This document shows positions 62,979-64,000 of a DNA stretch of 64,000 nucleotides, one piece after another. The notes beneath the pieces are model-generated. The model had not been told where the DNA came from, did not search any database, and worked only from the letters and a program-made list of their open reading frames with translations. Both the position numbers and the translations under genes were made by a program. Source of the DNA: Methylobacterium iners (GTDB lineage: Bacteria; Pseudomonadota; Alphaproteobacteria; Rhizobiales; Beijerinckiaceae); contig NZ_BPQP01000059.1 in NCBI RefSeq assembly GCF_022179305.1, positions 20,954-84,953 on the forward strand. The letters run 5' to 3'. The stretch's first letter is position 1, and every line of letters begins with the position of its first letter.

Positions 62979-63249
62979 GGATTGGGAAGCTGTGGACGCG
63001 AACCGCCACTCGGTTCGCCATGCGTCCTCATTCAACGCATTCAGGGCAAACCCGTGGCAAGCGATGGGAAGGAAGCGCTAAAACGCTCGCCGTCGGTGCT
63101 TTCCGGTTGCGATCGTCGTCCTTCCATAAGACCGCCGAAGCCTTCTCTCAGGTTGTGTGGTTTTCGATGGAAGTCGCAGCCCCGCAAAAGGCACTCAGGC
63201 TTTAAGCACCGTCTGGGTCCTTATACGTCCTACCAACGCTCTCGTTTGC

Positions 63250-63966
63250 TCAGGCCAATGCCCCTGACCGTCGATCCTCTGCCATCCCGAGTGATCCGGC
63301 CAGGAACGCTCGCGCACGGGACACTCGGCTCTTCGCAGTCCCCGCTTGGCAGCCCATGACTTCGGCAGCCGCCTCGTAGGTCAGGCCTTGTGCGCCCACG
63401 AGCAACAGTGCCTCACGCTGGACTGGCGGCAGTTTGGCGAGGGTGGTCCAGACCTGTTGCAGCTCGATCCCATGCTCCTGGGATGGCAGAGCAACCAGCT
63501 TGCCTGCATGAACCCCGTCCGCATCCTCGACCTCACGCTTGCGTCTGCGGTGCTCGGAGTAGAGATGATTGCGCATGATGGTGCACAGCCAGGCCATGAA
63601 GTTCGTGCCTGGACGAAAGCTCGCTTGATGCTGCCACGCCTTCAGCAGTGTCTCTTGAAGTAGGTCATCGGCTCGGGTGGGGCTGCCAGTCAGCGATAGG
63701 GCAAACGCCCTCAGGCCCGGAAGGGCCGCCAGCAGATCACCGCGGAAGTCAGAAGCGGGTGCCGTCCCGTCCGTGAGGAGGCCAGCGTCGAGCTGTGCGA
63801 TCAGATCGAGGAAGCGACGCGGCTGCTCCTCGACGACCAGGGAGGCGTAGAGCCTCTTCAGCTCCGAGCCGAGGTGATCCTGCACCTGCCGAGAGATCTC
63901 GTGCGTCGAAGATGGCGATCCGTGATCTGTCCGAGACAGCACCGTATCGACTTGGTCAGCTTGCAT
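63250..63966 (-). CDS. NepR-EcfG fusion: anti-sigma domain joined to general stress sigma factor
   Basis: 238 residues in one frame. Residues about 27-61 (SRQVQDHLGSELKRLYASLV, VVEEQPRRFLDLIAQLDAG) match the NepR anti-sigma core, which is normally a separate 60-70 residue protein. From about residue 74 the protein is EcfG: FRGDLLAALPGLRAFALSLT, PTRADDLLQETLLKAWQ, PGTNFMAWLCTIMRN (sigma2) and LPPVQREALLLVGAQGLTYE, AGTAKSRVSRARAFLAG (sigma4). The linker between them is only about 12 residues. No stop interrupts the frame upstream of the ATG at 63966 before the window ends, so an earlier start is possible. Confidence 0.88.
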   Translation of the reverse strand: MQADQVDTVLSRTDHGSPSSTHEISRQVQDHLGSELKRLYASLVVEEQPRRFLDLIAQLDAGLLTDGTAPASDFRGDLLAALPGLRAFALSLTGSPTRADDLLQETLLKAWQHQASFRPGTNFMAWLCTIMRNHLYSEHRRRKREVEDADGVHAGKLVALPSQEHGIELQQVWTTLAKLPPVQREALLLVGAQGLTYEAAAEVMGCQAGTAKSRVSRARAFLAGSLGMAEDRRSGALA

Positions 63967-64000
63967 CGCCTCATCCGCGTCCTCGCTCCAGGACGTCTCC

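Noticed and set aside
63079-63106. A possible EcfG promoter upstream of bphP on the minus strand (GGAAA, then CGTT)
   Set aside because: The -35 lacks the final C of GGAAC and the spacing of 14 is shorter than the usual 16-17 bases.
1-64000. CRISPR arrays, tRNA or rRNA genes
   Set aside because: No regularly spaced repeats and no cloverleaf or rRNA-like stretches were noticed by eye; a dedicated scan was not possible.

Overview
The window is GC-rich, densely packed, alphaproteobacterial chromosomal DNA. Four things together point to Methylobacteriaceae or close Hyphomicrobiales relatives: an EcfG-type sigma factor, a bacteriophytochrome with its heme oxygenase, a DUF6894 protein, and many ABC uptake systems. 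This is inference; no rRNA or housekeeping marker is present to fix the genus. I saw no tRNA, rRNA, CRISPR array or phage module.

Layout. (1) 1-8960, minus strand: an operon-like run urtABCDE, formamidase fmdA, a family-5 binding protein and a DppB permease cut by the window edge. It looks like uptake and hydrolysis of urea or short amides. (2) 9196-21867: an orphan transposase OrfA, then a MarR regulator divergent from a long tightly coupled operon. That operon holds an amidohydrolase, an alpha/beta hydrolase, a three-subunit molybdenum hydroxylase with CoxG fused to its Fe-S subunit, a branched-chain-type ABC importer (livKHMGF) and a small Rieske protein. It is probably an N-heterocycle or amide catabolic island. 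(3) 22083-26623: a PuuE-like deacetylase in one operon with a nitrate/sulfonate/taurine-type ABC importer, divergent from a LysR regulator. (4) 26640-31928: an Rhs remnant, small proteins, a pyruvate dehydrogenase E1-like enzyme and a divergent Lrp regulator. (5) 32077-37902: a COG4091 oxidoreductase and a tartrate locus with GntR, a wrecked MFS permease, tartrate dehydrogenase, D-tartrate dehydratase tarD and a DapA-family lyase. Three copies of a GntR-like operator lie here. (6) 38387-43626: a periplasmic oxidation set with PQQ sugar dehydrogenase, a diheme cytochrome c, a large monoheme protein and an orphan Bug-type binding protein. (7) 43772-49938: an aldo/keto reductase, then a four-carbon acid-sugar operon (kdgT, DUF1537 kinase, pdxA2) with dsdA. 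(8) 50299-58426: an ABC-F ATPase, a decayed IS1182-like element, and a sulfonate cluster with two binding proteins but no permease or ATPase. (9) 59585-63966, minus strand: bphO, a bacteriophytochrome HWE hybrid kinase and a sigma factor.

The most exciting region is the right end. The sigma factor carries a NepR anti-sigma domain at its N-terminus in one reading frame with EcfG. Next to it is a red/far-red photoreceptor with an HWE kinase core and a receiver carrying a FATGUY-like motif, plus the heme oxygenase that makes its chromophore. HWE kinases and FATGUY receivers are associated with the alphaproteobacterial general stress response. The locus therefore looks like a compact light-to-stress-response module with an unusual covalent sigma/anti-sigma arrangement.
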